Origin: Auxenochlorella pyrenoidosa
Lineage: Eukaryota; Chlorophyta; Trebouxiophyceae; Chlorellales; Chlorellaceae
Direction of reading: 5' to 3'
DNA: 31,773 bases
NCBI GenBank assembly: GCA_001430745.1
Contig: KQ482029.1
Coordinates: forward strand, 71,980-103,752
Shown here: piece by piece, positions 20,259 through 30,873 of the stretch
Layout: each line of letters begins with the position of its first letter
Position numbering within the stretch: the stretch's first letter is position 1
Notes under the pieces: model-generated
What the model saw: the letters and a program-made list of their open reading frames with translations, nothing else
Database searches by the model: none
Told to the model about the DNA's origin: nothing
Made by a program: the position numbers and the translations under genes

Positions 20259-21068
20259 GGTGCTCAGCAGAACCTAGAGAGCTACGCGAAGGCGAGGGGT
20301 GCGCTTCGATTAAGATTGCGAGCCTCTGCTAGCTTATAATCCGCAACGGAAGGCTGCCGGAAAGCGGGAAGATGGACGGACGACTTGTGCTGCCATGCTG
20401 GGCCTGCTGCCACGTACACATGCAATGCCAAAACCCCTGGAATCTGCAAGAGTTCACAGGGCTCGGGGCATGATGATAGTCTATATGTGAACGGTATTGC
20501 ACAGTGGAGAAGTAAAGATAGGCACGAGGGCCGGTGGGGCAGAGGCCTGAAACACCACATGCCTGGGCGGTGTCCATCTCCTGGCTGCCTATTCAACTGC
20601 CTCTCAGTCATCCTGGCAGGCTCATGTTTCGGCAGTTCGTCCCTCAAAGTTCTGTTGATATTGGAATCACCGTACCAACGGTACCATCGCTTCCCAACTC
20701 ACACTTCCTCTGTGATGAGATTTGCACATGTTCATTGTAGCAATATCGGCTTCGGGGCTCATGGGAGAGTGCAAAAGCACAGCATTTGTGATCTGAGGCA
20801 AAGCAGCAGGGTTCGCGAAAGAATTAAAAAAATCACATGCGGGTTGAGCTAGATTGACGGGTATGGAGCGCAAGGAGGGTCCGGAGAGCAGGGTCAGTGT
20901 ACATGGGCTCTCGCAAAACGGGTACAAGCTCTACACACACAAAAAGACAGCAGAGGAGGGCACTCGGGCCGCACTGCACCCTGCCGCGCAGGCATCAACG
21001 TCAAAACTGGCGGAAAGGTCTGGGGTTGCTTCATCAGATCTGGACCGTGCTGCTGCTCGCCGCAGACG
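20259..21068. other. Spacer between two minus-strand genes, no gene seen
   Basis: These 810 bases hold the promoter and 5' untranslated region of the J-domain/reductase gene and the 3' untranslated region of the kinase gene. The stretch 20440-20860 is clearly more A/T-rich than the coding sequence around it. No ORF with recognisable similarity is present. Confidence 0.5.
20333..20338 (-). promoter_or_regulatory. TATA-like element upstream of the J-domain/reductase gene
   Basis: The minus strand reads TATAAG within ATTATAAGC about 75 bases before the ATG at 20258. It is one of very few TATA-like strings in the window and stands at a plausible place for a core promoter. There is no transcription start evidence. 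Confidence 0.3.
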
Positions 21069-23369
21069 TCAAAAAGTCGGGGCAGGACTGGCGCGCCAGT
21101 GACGCAAAGCTGCGGCTGCTGTCGCCGGGCGCCAGGCACCGCCGGCTAAGCACGGGGGTCTGCACCGCCAGCGCCCCGCTGCTGGTCCTGCTGCGCGGGA
21201 CCCCGGGCAGTCAAGCGGCAGCGCCAGATCAAGGGGCAGGATGCCGCCGCTGCTGCCGCTGCTGGCGGCCGCAGAGGAGGCCACCGAGCGCACGCTGCCG
21301 CCGCTGGCGCTGCGCTCCCGCTGCGCCAGCGCGCCGCGCCGGCTGCCTGTCCGGCCGCGGGTGGCAATCCACAGCTGCTGCTGCTGCTCGCCCAGCAGGC
21401 CTGCGCTGGCAGCCGCCGAGTAGGCCGCCGGCGGCAGGCAGGCATTGACTGCCGACGGCGTGAAGTCAAGCGGCTCAGAGGGCGCGCCAACAATGACAGG
21501 CGCCTCTGCTGGCACTTGCTGCTGCTGCTGCTGCCAGCGGTGCTGTGCTGCGGTGACATCCGCTAGGCCTGCCCGCACCGCGCTGGGCAGCTCTTGCATG
21601 CGGCCCGCCACCACTGGCAGGGCCAGCAGCTCATCGGCGCTGGGTCGGTCGGCGGGTGCCTGCCGGAGCAGCGCCGCCAGCAGGGCCGCCAGGTCAGCGC
21701 TGTACCCCGCCGGCAGCGCGGGCGGTGCGGCCAGGGCCAGCACCTGCCGCCGCACCGCCTCCACGGCTGCCTCGGGGGCGGTGCCCGGGGGGGCGTCAAA
21801 CAGCGGCCGCCCAGCGCACATCTCGTACAGCAGGCAGCCCAGCGCCCACATGTCTGCGGCAGCGGGGCCGGGAGGGGGAGGTGTGGGGTTGCGACACTGC
21901 GGTGCCACGTAGGAGTGCCATGCCAAGCCGGCCAGCCGTGCTCGGAGCCAGGCGGGGGGTGCGCCCACAGGCGTACCCAGGAGTAAGGTGCACCCACCTG
22001 AGCTGAATGAGTAGGGCTGCCCCTCCCACATCTCCGGGGCCTTGTACTGCGGGGTGCCGGCCTGCACGCGAGGGGGCGGGGCCAAGGCCAGCGAGCAGCC
22101 GCAGGTTAAAAAAGTCTGTGGATGCGCCGTGCGCTGCGCTGGTGTGGAGGCGCTGCTGGGGCAGGGCGGGGCGCAACAAAGGAGCGCGCCTGTTGCCGCC
22201 GGCCCCTCACCTCCTTGCGCGTGAACACGCGGCTGAGCTGCCCGCAGATGCCAAAGTCGGTCAGCTGCACCACGCCGCCGCTGCTGAGCAGCACGTTGTG
22301 CGGCTTAAGGTCTCTGTGCAGAACGCGGTGGGCATGCAGGTGCTGCAACGCCAGCGCCACCTGGAGAGGCCGAAAGGGAAAAGGGGGCCAGCGCGGTTGC
22401 GGCCTTGCTACGACTGTTGGCTGGCGTCCCAAGGCTGGCCCGGCTTGGATGAGGGCTGCCACAACCAGCCGACAGCTTGCACGCACAACAGATCTGCTGG
22501 TTCCGAGCAGGCGGCGGCACAGCTGGTCTCACCTGCAGGAAGATGGACCACACCTCCCGCTCTGCCAGGCAGCGGCCAGCTGCTGCCTGCTGCCTGCACA
22601 GGGGGAACAAGCCACAGGTAAGGATCTCAGGCTGGGCAGCCCGTCGCTGCTGCTCTCCATGCCGCCACCTGCACATCGCGCTGCATGCCGGTCTGCACAT
22701 GCAGCACCGGTGCAGTTCTCGGTCAACTCCTCACGTGCCCACTCACTCTAGCAGGCGCTTGAGGTCGCCCCCGGGGGCTGGGTCGGTCACGATGCACAGC
22801 CGGGACTGCAGGCAGAAGGCCTCGCGGTACGTGGCGATGCAGGGGTGGCGGAAGCCGCCCGGGCCGCGCCCCGTCAGCGCCGCCAGCACCTGCGCCTCGC
22901 GCACCGCGGCGGCGCGGCTCCAGGGCGTGAGCGCATCCAGGTTGGTCACCTTGACCGCGTACAGCCGGCTGTCGGCACGGCGGCGGCCCCGGTACCTGCA
23001 CAGGGGTGGTTGTGCGGGGGATATGAGCCCACAAAACTTGGAAGAAGAAGATCAAAATGAAACGCGCACGAAAATCACCCAGGTGGCAGGCGGGCTGCGC
23101 AGCCCCGCTTGATACTGGGGCCGAAGCCTCAGCTGGTGACGCCGATGACGCTGCAGCGTCTGCTGGCACACCTGCTGCAAGCAGGCTGCTCTGTCTCTGC
23201 CCGGCCCGCGCTGCCAGGGCACTCACACAGTGCTGTATCCGCCCCTGCCAAGGACATCGGTGAGCTCAAAGTGGCGCTGGAGGACATCCTTCCAGTCGGC
23301 CTCCTGCTCGGTGGGCTCCCGGACGGGCGTCACAGCGAGCCGCTTCTTCAGCCGGCCAAGAAACCCCAT
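21069..23369 (-). CDS. NEK-like serine/threonine protein kinase
   Basis: Six exons on the minus strand: 23369-23227, 22995-22747, 22593-22533, 22360-22211, 22061-21998 and 21853-21069. They are phase-consistent and give 483 residues. The kinase domain spans about 34-310: glycine loop LGRGGYSTV (40-48), AVKV (K63), catalytic loop HRDLKPHN (166-173), DFG (186-188), [11 protein letters not shown] (203-213) and [12 protein letters not shown]. All residues needed for phosphotransfer are present, so it should be active. The GTPxYxxPE activation-segment end and overall pattern are closest to NEK or ULK/Aurora-like kinases; the subfamily is not certain. The C-terminal 175 residues are low complexity, with a QQQQQQ run, LGEQQQQ, and Ala/Ser-rich stretches ending PAPTF. 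The reading frame is open upstream to an ATG at 23801, so an N-terminal extension of 144 residues cannot be excluded. I chose 23369 because [11 protein letters not shown] directly precedes the domain. Confidence 0.85.
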
Positions 23370-24360
23370 TTGAGTCCCCGATCGCGAGTGTAAAGGGGCA
23401 CCAGGGTCCTGGTTGCTGCTGGAACAGGCCGGGAGAGATGGCGTGCACAGCTTGGGCTGCGGGCTGCTAAAAGACCCAGTGTTTGATTCTGAGGGGTGAG
23501 CCACGTGCCTGAGTAGGGTCCAGCGAACTGCCAAGAGAGCTGAGTTGTTCCAGCAATTTTTATGCTGAGGGTGCTGCGCTGGTCCAGTGCGAGCGGCAGA
23601 TCCCGCGCTCTGGGAGGTCAGTTCCTTTGGAAAAAGTACAAGTGGATGGACTATACACAGTTGCAAGGGCGAAGTACTGCGGGAGTCGCCGAAGCCATGG
23701 TTGGCGCCGCTCGTCGAGCAGCCGTCACGGGGACCCACGTTACCGCCGACTCCACCACGGCAAGGCAGCAGTCTGTTCCGACCGGGAGGAGGACACCTCA
23801 AGTGGTAAGGTGTTGGTTAACACCGACTTCGGGGGGAATTGAGGAGGATGGGACGCGAAGGGGAGGACGGGGGCTGGCCAGGCCCAACCGAGGTGCTGAC
23901 AGCGCGGGGAGGGCTGATAAGCAGCAGTGGCATTTCGCATGTGACCTCAAGATGAAGGCGAACTGAAAAAGCCTGCATTCATGTTGCCGGGGGGTGACCA
24001 CAGCTCAAAGTGGCCTCTCCTCAGACTTTCTGGGCTTGGGAGGGATGCATGAAGGCGACTGTTGCTTCAAAGCTGCAGCTGCCGCAATGGCTTCAGGCTG
24101 GACCGACCAAACCGAGCTGAATGCAGTGCCTGGAAAACTGTCATGAAAAGGCCTTCAGACTAAATCATTAATGGGCAGGTATGGATTCCCTCACAAGGTC
24201 CACATTATTTCTTCGGGCATGGCTTTGCAGCCGAAATCCAGGCTGCGCCGCTGACCCTGCTGCGCAACATGCATAGCCCTGATGATCATGAGCCCCATCC
24301 CGACACCCCGTGAGCTCAGCGCATTGCTGGGGTCAGTGGTGATCACGCAAGAGCTGCAAA
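23370..24360. promoter_or_regulatory. Shared upstream region of the kinase and PsbP-domain genes
   Basis: These 991 bases separate two divergent starts. The plus strand carries an open frame at 23562-23966 with no recognisable similarity. The minus strand has an extension of the kinase frame. The part 24060-24300 is less GC-rich. I see no clear TATA box or repeat. It probably holds two 5' untranslated regions and promoters. Confidence 0.35.
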
Positions 24361-25998
24361 ATGACGAGTGCGCAGGCGGGCGTGTGCCTCGAGTGCAGGG
24401 TCAGCTGGGTCAGTGGTAGGGTGCGTGGCACGGCCCATCTGCGAGGTCTCAAGCCTCGGCAGGCGATCTGCTGCTCATCTAGCAGCAGCGGCCACGAGCA
24501 AGCCGTGGGCGGCAGCGGCAGCAGACGGGCCGTCCCGCCACCAGCTGTGCTGCCGCTGCTACAGCAGGAGCAGCAAGCCTTTGCGCGGCGCGGCTTCCTG
24601 TCCCTCGTCGTTGCCGCTGCAGTTCCGGCAACGGCGCTTGGTTTGGCAGATGCAGCAGCAGCAGCGCCGGTGGCTGCGCCAGCTACACCTGCAGCCCCTG
24701 CAGCCCCGCTGCCCATCCCTCCACTGTCAGGTGCAGCCTCCTGCGAATGCCTGTGTGTGTCCATGTTTCCCTGCTTGCCTGCAGAGGCACAGCTGGGGCG
24801 GCATGCGTTCTGAGAGCTTGTGCCTTGCAGCCGGTGGTTCTCCCTCGGCTTTGCAACAAGAACCATGCAGCAGCCACCCCAGGCACGATGGCCCTGGCCC
24901 CCCTCCCCTCGACCCTCAGAGACGTACATGGGCAGCGAAGGCTTTGCCTTTGACTACCCGCCTGGGTGGGTGGTGGCCTTTGACCGCAGCGGCTCCAGCG
25001 GCAACGGCGCAGTCGTGGGTGAGGCGAAGGCTAGGGCCGTGGCTGGGCACTCGTCTGTCACTGGTGTTCGCCTCGTTGCCTACTGGCCGCACCCACCTTG
25101 GCATGATGCAGCTGCCGCACCGCGTGCCATCCTGTCACCATCTCTACAACTTCCTTCTAGCTTTCAACCGCAGGACAGGCCGCGAGGACTCATCCACAGA
25201 CGGCCTCAGGGCGTGCATCCAGCCTCCTCCTGCTCCCCTGGCCCCCGCAGTTGTGGGCGACTTCAGGCAGCTGATCACCGTGAGCGTGTTCCGCACGGAG
25301 ACCATCCCAGAGGCGCTGGTGCGGCAAGGCCTGACCCAGGAGTCGGGGTACGCGACGTGCGTGGAGCCGCAGGCGCGCCAGGACTCCACCATGCGCTTCC
25401 AGCTGCTGCGCTCGGCGGTCGCGCCGCCGGCGCCGGGCAGCAGCCCGGCGGGCACGCCCGGCGGCGCGGGCGGCCAGGCGTACGAGTTCGAATTCAGGTG
25501 GGAGCCCCTCTGGGGAGGGTGTGGGTCGGCCCTTCCTGGCCTGCTTCATTGCACCCCGCTCGTGTGTGCGCCCGTCTCATTGGCTCCTCCCGCCGCCCTG
25601 GCCCATGTGCAGCATCGAATCGTGTGCGGGGGAGATCGAGGAGGGCATGGGCGGCAAGCTGCGCTGCCTCAGCTTTGGGTGAGGGAGCTGACTGCTGGGC
25701 TGAGGCGAGGGGCAGCCGGCATGCAAGGGCTCTGATGCTGCCGCCTGGCCTTGCCGGGGTTGTGCCTGCACAGCAGGCGGGGATGAGGACAGACATTTGT
25801 GAGTTGCCCGGGGCTGCGCACTCCCTCCCTCGCCGGCTGCTGCGCAGGAGCGTCATTCCCAGCCAGCGGCGGCGCCACGTGGGCCGTGCTGTGTTGGCCA
25901 ACGGCCGCGCCTACACGCTCAGCGCCAGCTGCCCGGAGGAACGCTGGGCGCAGGTGGGGCCGCTGGTGCAGGCGGTGGTCAGCACCTTCCGCTCCTGA
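24361..25998 (+). CDS. PsbP-domain protein with twin-arginine thylakoid lumen signal
   Basis: Five exons: 24361-24730, 24920-25018, 25251-25497, 25613-25678 and 25848-25998. Phases agree and give 310 residues. The first 70 or so residues are Ser/Arg/Ala-rich, as in a chloroplast transit peptide. They are followed by AFARRGFLSLVVAAAVPATA (R76, R77), a twin-arginine lumen-targeting signal with a hydrophobic core, then an Ala/Pro-rich cleavage region. The mature part begins near residue 124 with YMGSEGFAFDYPPGWVV, the characteristic PsbP-family start, continues with DFRQLITVSVFRTETIPEAL, and ends with AYTLSASCPEERWAQVGPLV. PsbP-domain proteins sit in the thylakoid lumen and serve photosystem II stability or photosystem I/NDH assembly; the subgroup cannot be told here. 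A Pro/Gly-rich insert (about 207-224) interrupts the domain. Divergent from the kinase gene. Confidence 0.85.
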
Positions 25999-26401
25999 GC
26001 CGCACCTGGCCACCCCCGCAGTGCCTTCCCGCGCCTGCAATCCCCTGCACATCATCTCGTCTTGCTCCCTTTCGACAGCACTGGTTTCCCAGCTGCGATT
26101 GCTCAAGAGTTTCTTACAACGAATCGCGGGCTGCTACAGAGGGCAAGGATGCTTCGCATGCCGGGCAAAGGCCGGTTGTGTGGAGGAGGTGGCAAGTGCG
26201 GTCACAACAGAATGGGCGGCAATGCTTGCAAGGGTCGGAGCTGTCAGTCAGCTACGGGTGGTAAATGGTCGGTCTGTGAGGGGCTCGTTCCGTGGTTGTT
26301 CAAGAATGGATGGAGGGCCAGGTTCGGAGGAAAACTGCGCCCAGGAAAATGGACCAAGCAGGCAGCATGAGCAGGAGTATGACAAAGCAGGGTGGCAGGC
26401 C
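25999..26401. other. Convergent 3' region with one TGTAA on the minus strand
   Basis: These 403 bases lie between the stop of the PsbP-domain gene and the stop of the CCDC57-like gene. A TGTAA at 26118-26114 (minus strand) stands about 285 bases after the CCDC57-like stop and could be its polyadenylation signal. No recognisable gene is present. Confidence 0.4.
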
Positions 26402-29400
26402 TCAGGCGGCGCCGCCAGGGGGCGGGCGGTCCTGCATGTCGGCCTGAGCTGAGATCTGGCGCAGGTAGGACTTGGCGGCCAGCACCTGCCGCCGTGCCCG
26501 AGCCAGTGGGTCCTCCTCTGACCCTGCAGCTGCACCGCCTGCTGCTGCTGGCCGTGGCACGGCTGAGCGCGGGAGCTGTGTCGAGCCAGCACCCAGGCTG
26601 GTGGCTGCAGCCCGCAAGCTGCTGCCAAGCCCTGGCCGTGGCGCAAAACCGTTGGCCCGCGGCGGGGGCAGCGGCGCCGACACAGGTGGGCTGGCATGCC
26701 TCGAGGTGGCGTACGAGGCTGCAGGCGCAGCTGCTGCAGCCAGCGACAGGCCGCCGCTGTAATCTGCAAGGGAGGGGCTGCCAGCCACAGCCGCCAGGGC
26801 TGCCGACACGCTGCGCCGCTGCTGTGGCTGCCCGTTGTAGCCTGCGCCGCTGGCAGCAGGGGACAGTTGCAGCACAGGCAGGTCGAGCTGGCGAGGCAGC
26901 TGCCTGGGCTCTGCCAGTTGCAGCCCATCCGACCGGAGAGGCTGCTGCTGCTGCTGGCGCCAAAGCTGGGCACCTTCTCGTTCCTGCTGCTGCTCACGCA
27001 GCTGCTGCTGCCGGCGGTCCTCCTCCCGCTGCCGCTCCTGCTCTATCCGACGCTGCTGCCGACGCCGCTCCTCTTCCTCAAGCTGCTGCTGCCGCCGTCG
27101 CTCCTCTTCGACTCGCTGCAGCTCTGCCTCCCGCTCGGCCAGCAGCGCCTGCTGCTCAGCCAGCTGCCGGTCCAGCCGCCGCCGCTCCTCCTCAAACTGC
27201 CGCCGCTCAGCTGCCAGCGCCTGCTGCAGCTGGTGGTCGGCAGCGCTGGCAACCGCGGCCTGGCGGCGCTGCAGGTCGGCCGGCAGCATGCTGCTGCTCT
27301 CCGCCAGCTTCAGATCGGGGGGGTGCGGGGCGGCATGGGTGTGAGCACCAGGGCACATGGCAGGCATGGCAGGGTGGCGGGCAAGCCTGCAAGGCAAGTT
27401 AACGGCCTCGTGCAGCAACCGGCATAAGAGCCACCAGGACCACAAGGGGCAGCATCGCACCTGTCGAGACGCCTGCTGCCCTGCCTGGCGAGCATCCTCA
27501 ACTGCCCTCTGGAAAGAGGACAGCTTGCCGGCCAGCGTGTCGATGTGCGCATGCAGCTGCTGCTGGTAGGCTGTGCTGGCAGGAACGTTGCCAGAGCTGC
27601 CCAGTGGGTATGCCTGCTGCATCCCCTGCCTCGCGGGCAGGCTGCTGGCAGAGGGCTGGTGACGGCCGCGCCCAATGCTGCCTGCTGGCGACGCGGCATC
27701 GGGTATGGAGCCCTCGCGCTCGCCAGCAGCACCAGCCTGCAGCCCTGGAAGTCCAAGGCCCTGGCCGCCACAGCCGCTGCTGCTGCTGCGCACGCTTTGT
27801 GCATAGCCCGGCGAGCCGAGCGCGCCGTTGTCGCCCATGCCGGGCCCCATGTGCGCTGCTGCCTGGGCCCCTGCCCCAGGTCGGCCGCCGGCGCTGCTGC
27901 TTAGCCGCAGCTGGGAGAACTGCACGCGCATCCCCTCCATCTCTCGGTGCGCGGCAGCAAGCTGGCGGTTGGCCAGGTCCAGCGCTTGCTGCAGCGTGTC
28001 GCGCTCTGCCTGCGCTGCCTCGAGGGCACGCTCCCAGCGGGCTGCCAGCTCGGCCTCGCGAGCAGCCAGCAGCTGATCCCGCAGCTGGCCCTCCTGCTCT
28101 ATCTGGGAGGCCAGCAGTGCGGCGCGCTCCTCGGCGGCTTGCAGCTGCAAGTTGAGACAGCGGAATGCATGGAGGTGCGTTTGGGCTCTGATGAACATGA
28201 ACCTGTGCACCCTCCCTGACCCACAATGCACAGCCTCTGTGCACTTCTGTTTGTTTATATTCATGCCACTCTGCCAACCGCCTGCACACCTGCCCTGCCA
28301 TGTGCCGCACCTTGGCCTCTGCTGCCTCTGCTGCTTTCGCGCAGTCGTTCCGCTCTGCCTCCAGCACCGCCGCCGCCTCTCGCAGCTGGGCAGCAAGCGC
28401 CTCCTGCTCCCTAGCATCATGCGCTGCCGCATCCTGGTGCAGGCGCGACGCCTCCAGCAGGCCCTGGGTGCGGGCATGCGCTCCAACCTCCCGCTCCAGC
28501 GCCGCCTGGGTCTGCGCCGTCGCCGCCCGAGCCCCCGCCAGCTCCTCCTCTGCCACCTTGGCACGCGAAGCAGCCGCAGCGGCCTCTGCTCGGGCGCCTG
28601 CCAGCGCCTCTGTGAGCTCTGCAGCATCCATCATGGCCCGGTGGTACTGCTGCTTGGCCTCCGAGGCGGCTGCCTCGGCTGCAGCAGCCGCGGCCGCGGC
28701 GCCGTCACGCTCAGCCTGGAGCGCCGCCCTTGAGGCACGCAGCCCCGCAGCCTCGTGCTCCAGCTCTTCTATGCGAGCGGCCCGCAGGCGGTCGGCGGCA
28801 CCGGCATCGGCTGCCAGCCCATCATACTGTGCCTCGAGCTGCTGCAGCGTGGCCAGCGCCCCCTCAAACTGGCTGACCATGCGCTGCATCGCCAGCTCCT
28901 GCTCTGCCACGCGGGCTTCGGCGCGAGCCAGCTGGCTGCGCACATGCTCGGTCTCCTCGGCTGCTGCTGCGGCACGCTGCCGTGCCTCACGCTCTGATGC
29001 GCCGGCTGCTGCCACCTGCCGCTCGTAGCCTGCTTGGAGCGAAGGCACCAGGGCAAACACATTGGAGTCTGATTCACGAGTGGTTGGCAATTGAGCAGAC
29101 GGGCATGTGGGGGTAACCAGCAACAAACAGCGAACCCATCTGCATTGCTTCTCTTGCACAGCCTTCTGCGCAGCCCCCCACCCACCCACCCAACCCCAGC
29201 AGCCGCGCCTGCCCAGCCCACCTGCAATGACTTCGGCCTTCTCCCGGGCCGCCTCGCCCTGCGCCGCCGTGGCCACCTGGCGCAGCCTGGCCACCTCCTC
29301 GTCCCGCGCCGCCCGGGCATCCGCCACCTGCCGCTCGCACAGCTCCACCAGCTGCTTCTGCCGGTCCTCCAGGGCTGCCACCCTGCGGGGCAAAGGGGAA

Positions 29401-30557
29401 TGGCTCAAACATTGCACATGCGCATGTACATGTACAGGCTGTGCGCGTATGATGAGTAACTTGGCAATGCATGGCCTGCTGCTGGCAAGCTCAAGCCGCG
29501 TCACGGCCAGCAGCGTTGCGGCACCTGTGGCTGCCTGCCTCATCTGTTGCTGCTGCCTGATTCCACCGTCGGTGCACATGATCACACTGGCAGCGAAGCA
29601 GCCGCCTGACCTGGCCTCCTTGTCCCGCAGCGCCGCCTCCTTGGCAGCCAGGCCGCGCCGGGCCTCGGCCAGCGCGGCGTCGCGTGCTGTCGCCGCCTCC
29701 CGCAGCCCAACCAGCACCTGGTCCGCGCGCTCCAGCTCGGCATCCCGCTCCTGTAGCAGCTGCACGGCAGCGGAGCAGCAGTGCCGCTGGAACATGTCAT
29801 CGATGGGGACGGCATAGCTGTGTGAGGTGTGAGGTGTGACAGCGCATGCGTTTTGTTGGGCATTCATGAGGCGAGGGTGCGGAGACAGTGCACACGCCAT
29901 AGCGGACACAATGCTGGCGGGTGGGTGCTGGTTAATATCGCCCAAATCGGCAGCAAGTGCATGTGCACACAGAAGCAGGGACAGAAGGATTTGCGAAGCA
30001 TTTGGATGAGCACAACTGCCCCCAACCAACTCTGAACCGCAGCACTGCTGCGACAGCACACCTTGAGGTTGAACTTGAAGTCGGCCGTCAGCTGGTGAAG
30101 CTGCTGGCGCAGCAGTGCCGCCTCAGACTCCTTGGCGGCTAGCAAGCTCTGCGTCACGGCGTGCTGCGCTGCTGTCTGCTGCGGCAGTGCTCCAGGCGGC
30201 GCGCCGCCACGCAACCCTGGCGCCGGCCCCAGCAATCCGCCGGCACCCCCCGCCCCTGAACCGGTGGCCCCTTGGCCTGCTCGACTGTGAGGCCTGCTCG
30301 CGAATGCCGCGGCCAGAGGTGTGCGCTCATCCTGCAGATGCAGCAATGTCAACAACAAGGTCGCGCCGTCGGCGGATGTCGCCAATCACCGGCGGCGCCG
30401 GAGGAGAGGCTGCGGCGCTTTCGCTGCTCCCTTCATGCCACACCAGGCTGTCGCCCACCTCTAACAGCTGGCCCAGGCTGCGTATGGAAGCGCTGGGCGA
30501 CTGGAACAGCTTCCCGCTCGTGTCGAGCAGGCGGCCGGGGGGAGGCGTGCTGTCCAT
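26402..30557 (-). CDS. CCDC57-like coiled-coil protein
   Basis: Seven exons on the minus strand: 30557-30459, 30331-30062, 29759-29611, 29382-29222, 29029-28311, 28144-27461 and 27307-26402. They give 995 residues. The junction of exons 2 and 3 creates LTADFKFNLKLLQERDAELERADQ (quoted here in part: DFKFNLK + LLQERDAELERAD, residues 117-136). This matches the DFxYNLxxLEERDxELERxD signature of animal CCDC57, a centrosome/centriolar-satellite protein tied to microtubule organisation and ciliogenesis. Heptads continue through RVAALEDRQKQLVELCERQ, a long Ala-rich coiled coil, and a Gln/Arg/Glu-rich segment (RRLDRQLAEQQALLAERE). The N-terminus has MDSTPPPGRLLDTSGKLF; the last 200 residues are Ser/Pro/Ala-rich. 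Two junctions are uncertain: exon 1 may extend to a GTGATT donor, and exon 5 may end at 28290 (seven residues longer). The overall coding path is well supported; the family name less so. Confidence 0.7.
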
Positions 30558-30873
30558 CTCATTGAGGAGCGTGCTGCGGGTTGTGGGCGGCGCCCAGCGT
30601 GGAGCGACGAGCTGGCTCCTGCACCACGGTGGTTCAAGCAAGACGCGCTCTGCTGGCCTTTCCCGGTTTTCGATCAGGTGTCGACAGCCGATGGCGTATC
30701 ACGGAATGCCCACAAGCAGAGCGCATGCTGTGTCAAGCAAAAAGCCCCAGCACAGCAGGGCCGCCACATTGCCTCCACCCCAGCCCTCCCTGTCCACATT
30801 GCCATTGATCAGACACCAGATTGAGGTCACACTTTCTCGGATCGCCTCACCAACCCCCGCTCCACCCACACCC
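30558..30873. promoter_or_regulatory. Shared upstream region of the CCDC57-like and glutathione peroxidase genes
   Basis: The 316 bases separate two divergent start codons. The minus-strand frame stays open to an ATG at 30641, so part of this could be coding if the CCDC57-like start is earlier. No TATA box or other clear site is visible. Confidence 0.35.

Noticed and set aside
23562..23966. Plus-strand open frame of 134 residues upstream of the PsbP-domain gene
   Set aside because: No recognisable motif, no splice partners in phase, and composition unlike the coding exons nearby.
30334..30358. A 25-base intron between exon 1 and exon 2 of the CCDC57-like gene
   Set aside because: Too short for splicing; a GAG|GTGGGC donor at 30459 gives a normal-sized intron in the same phase.
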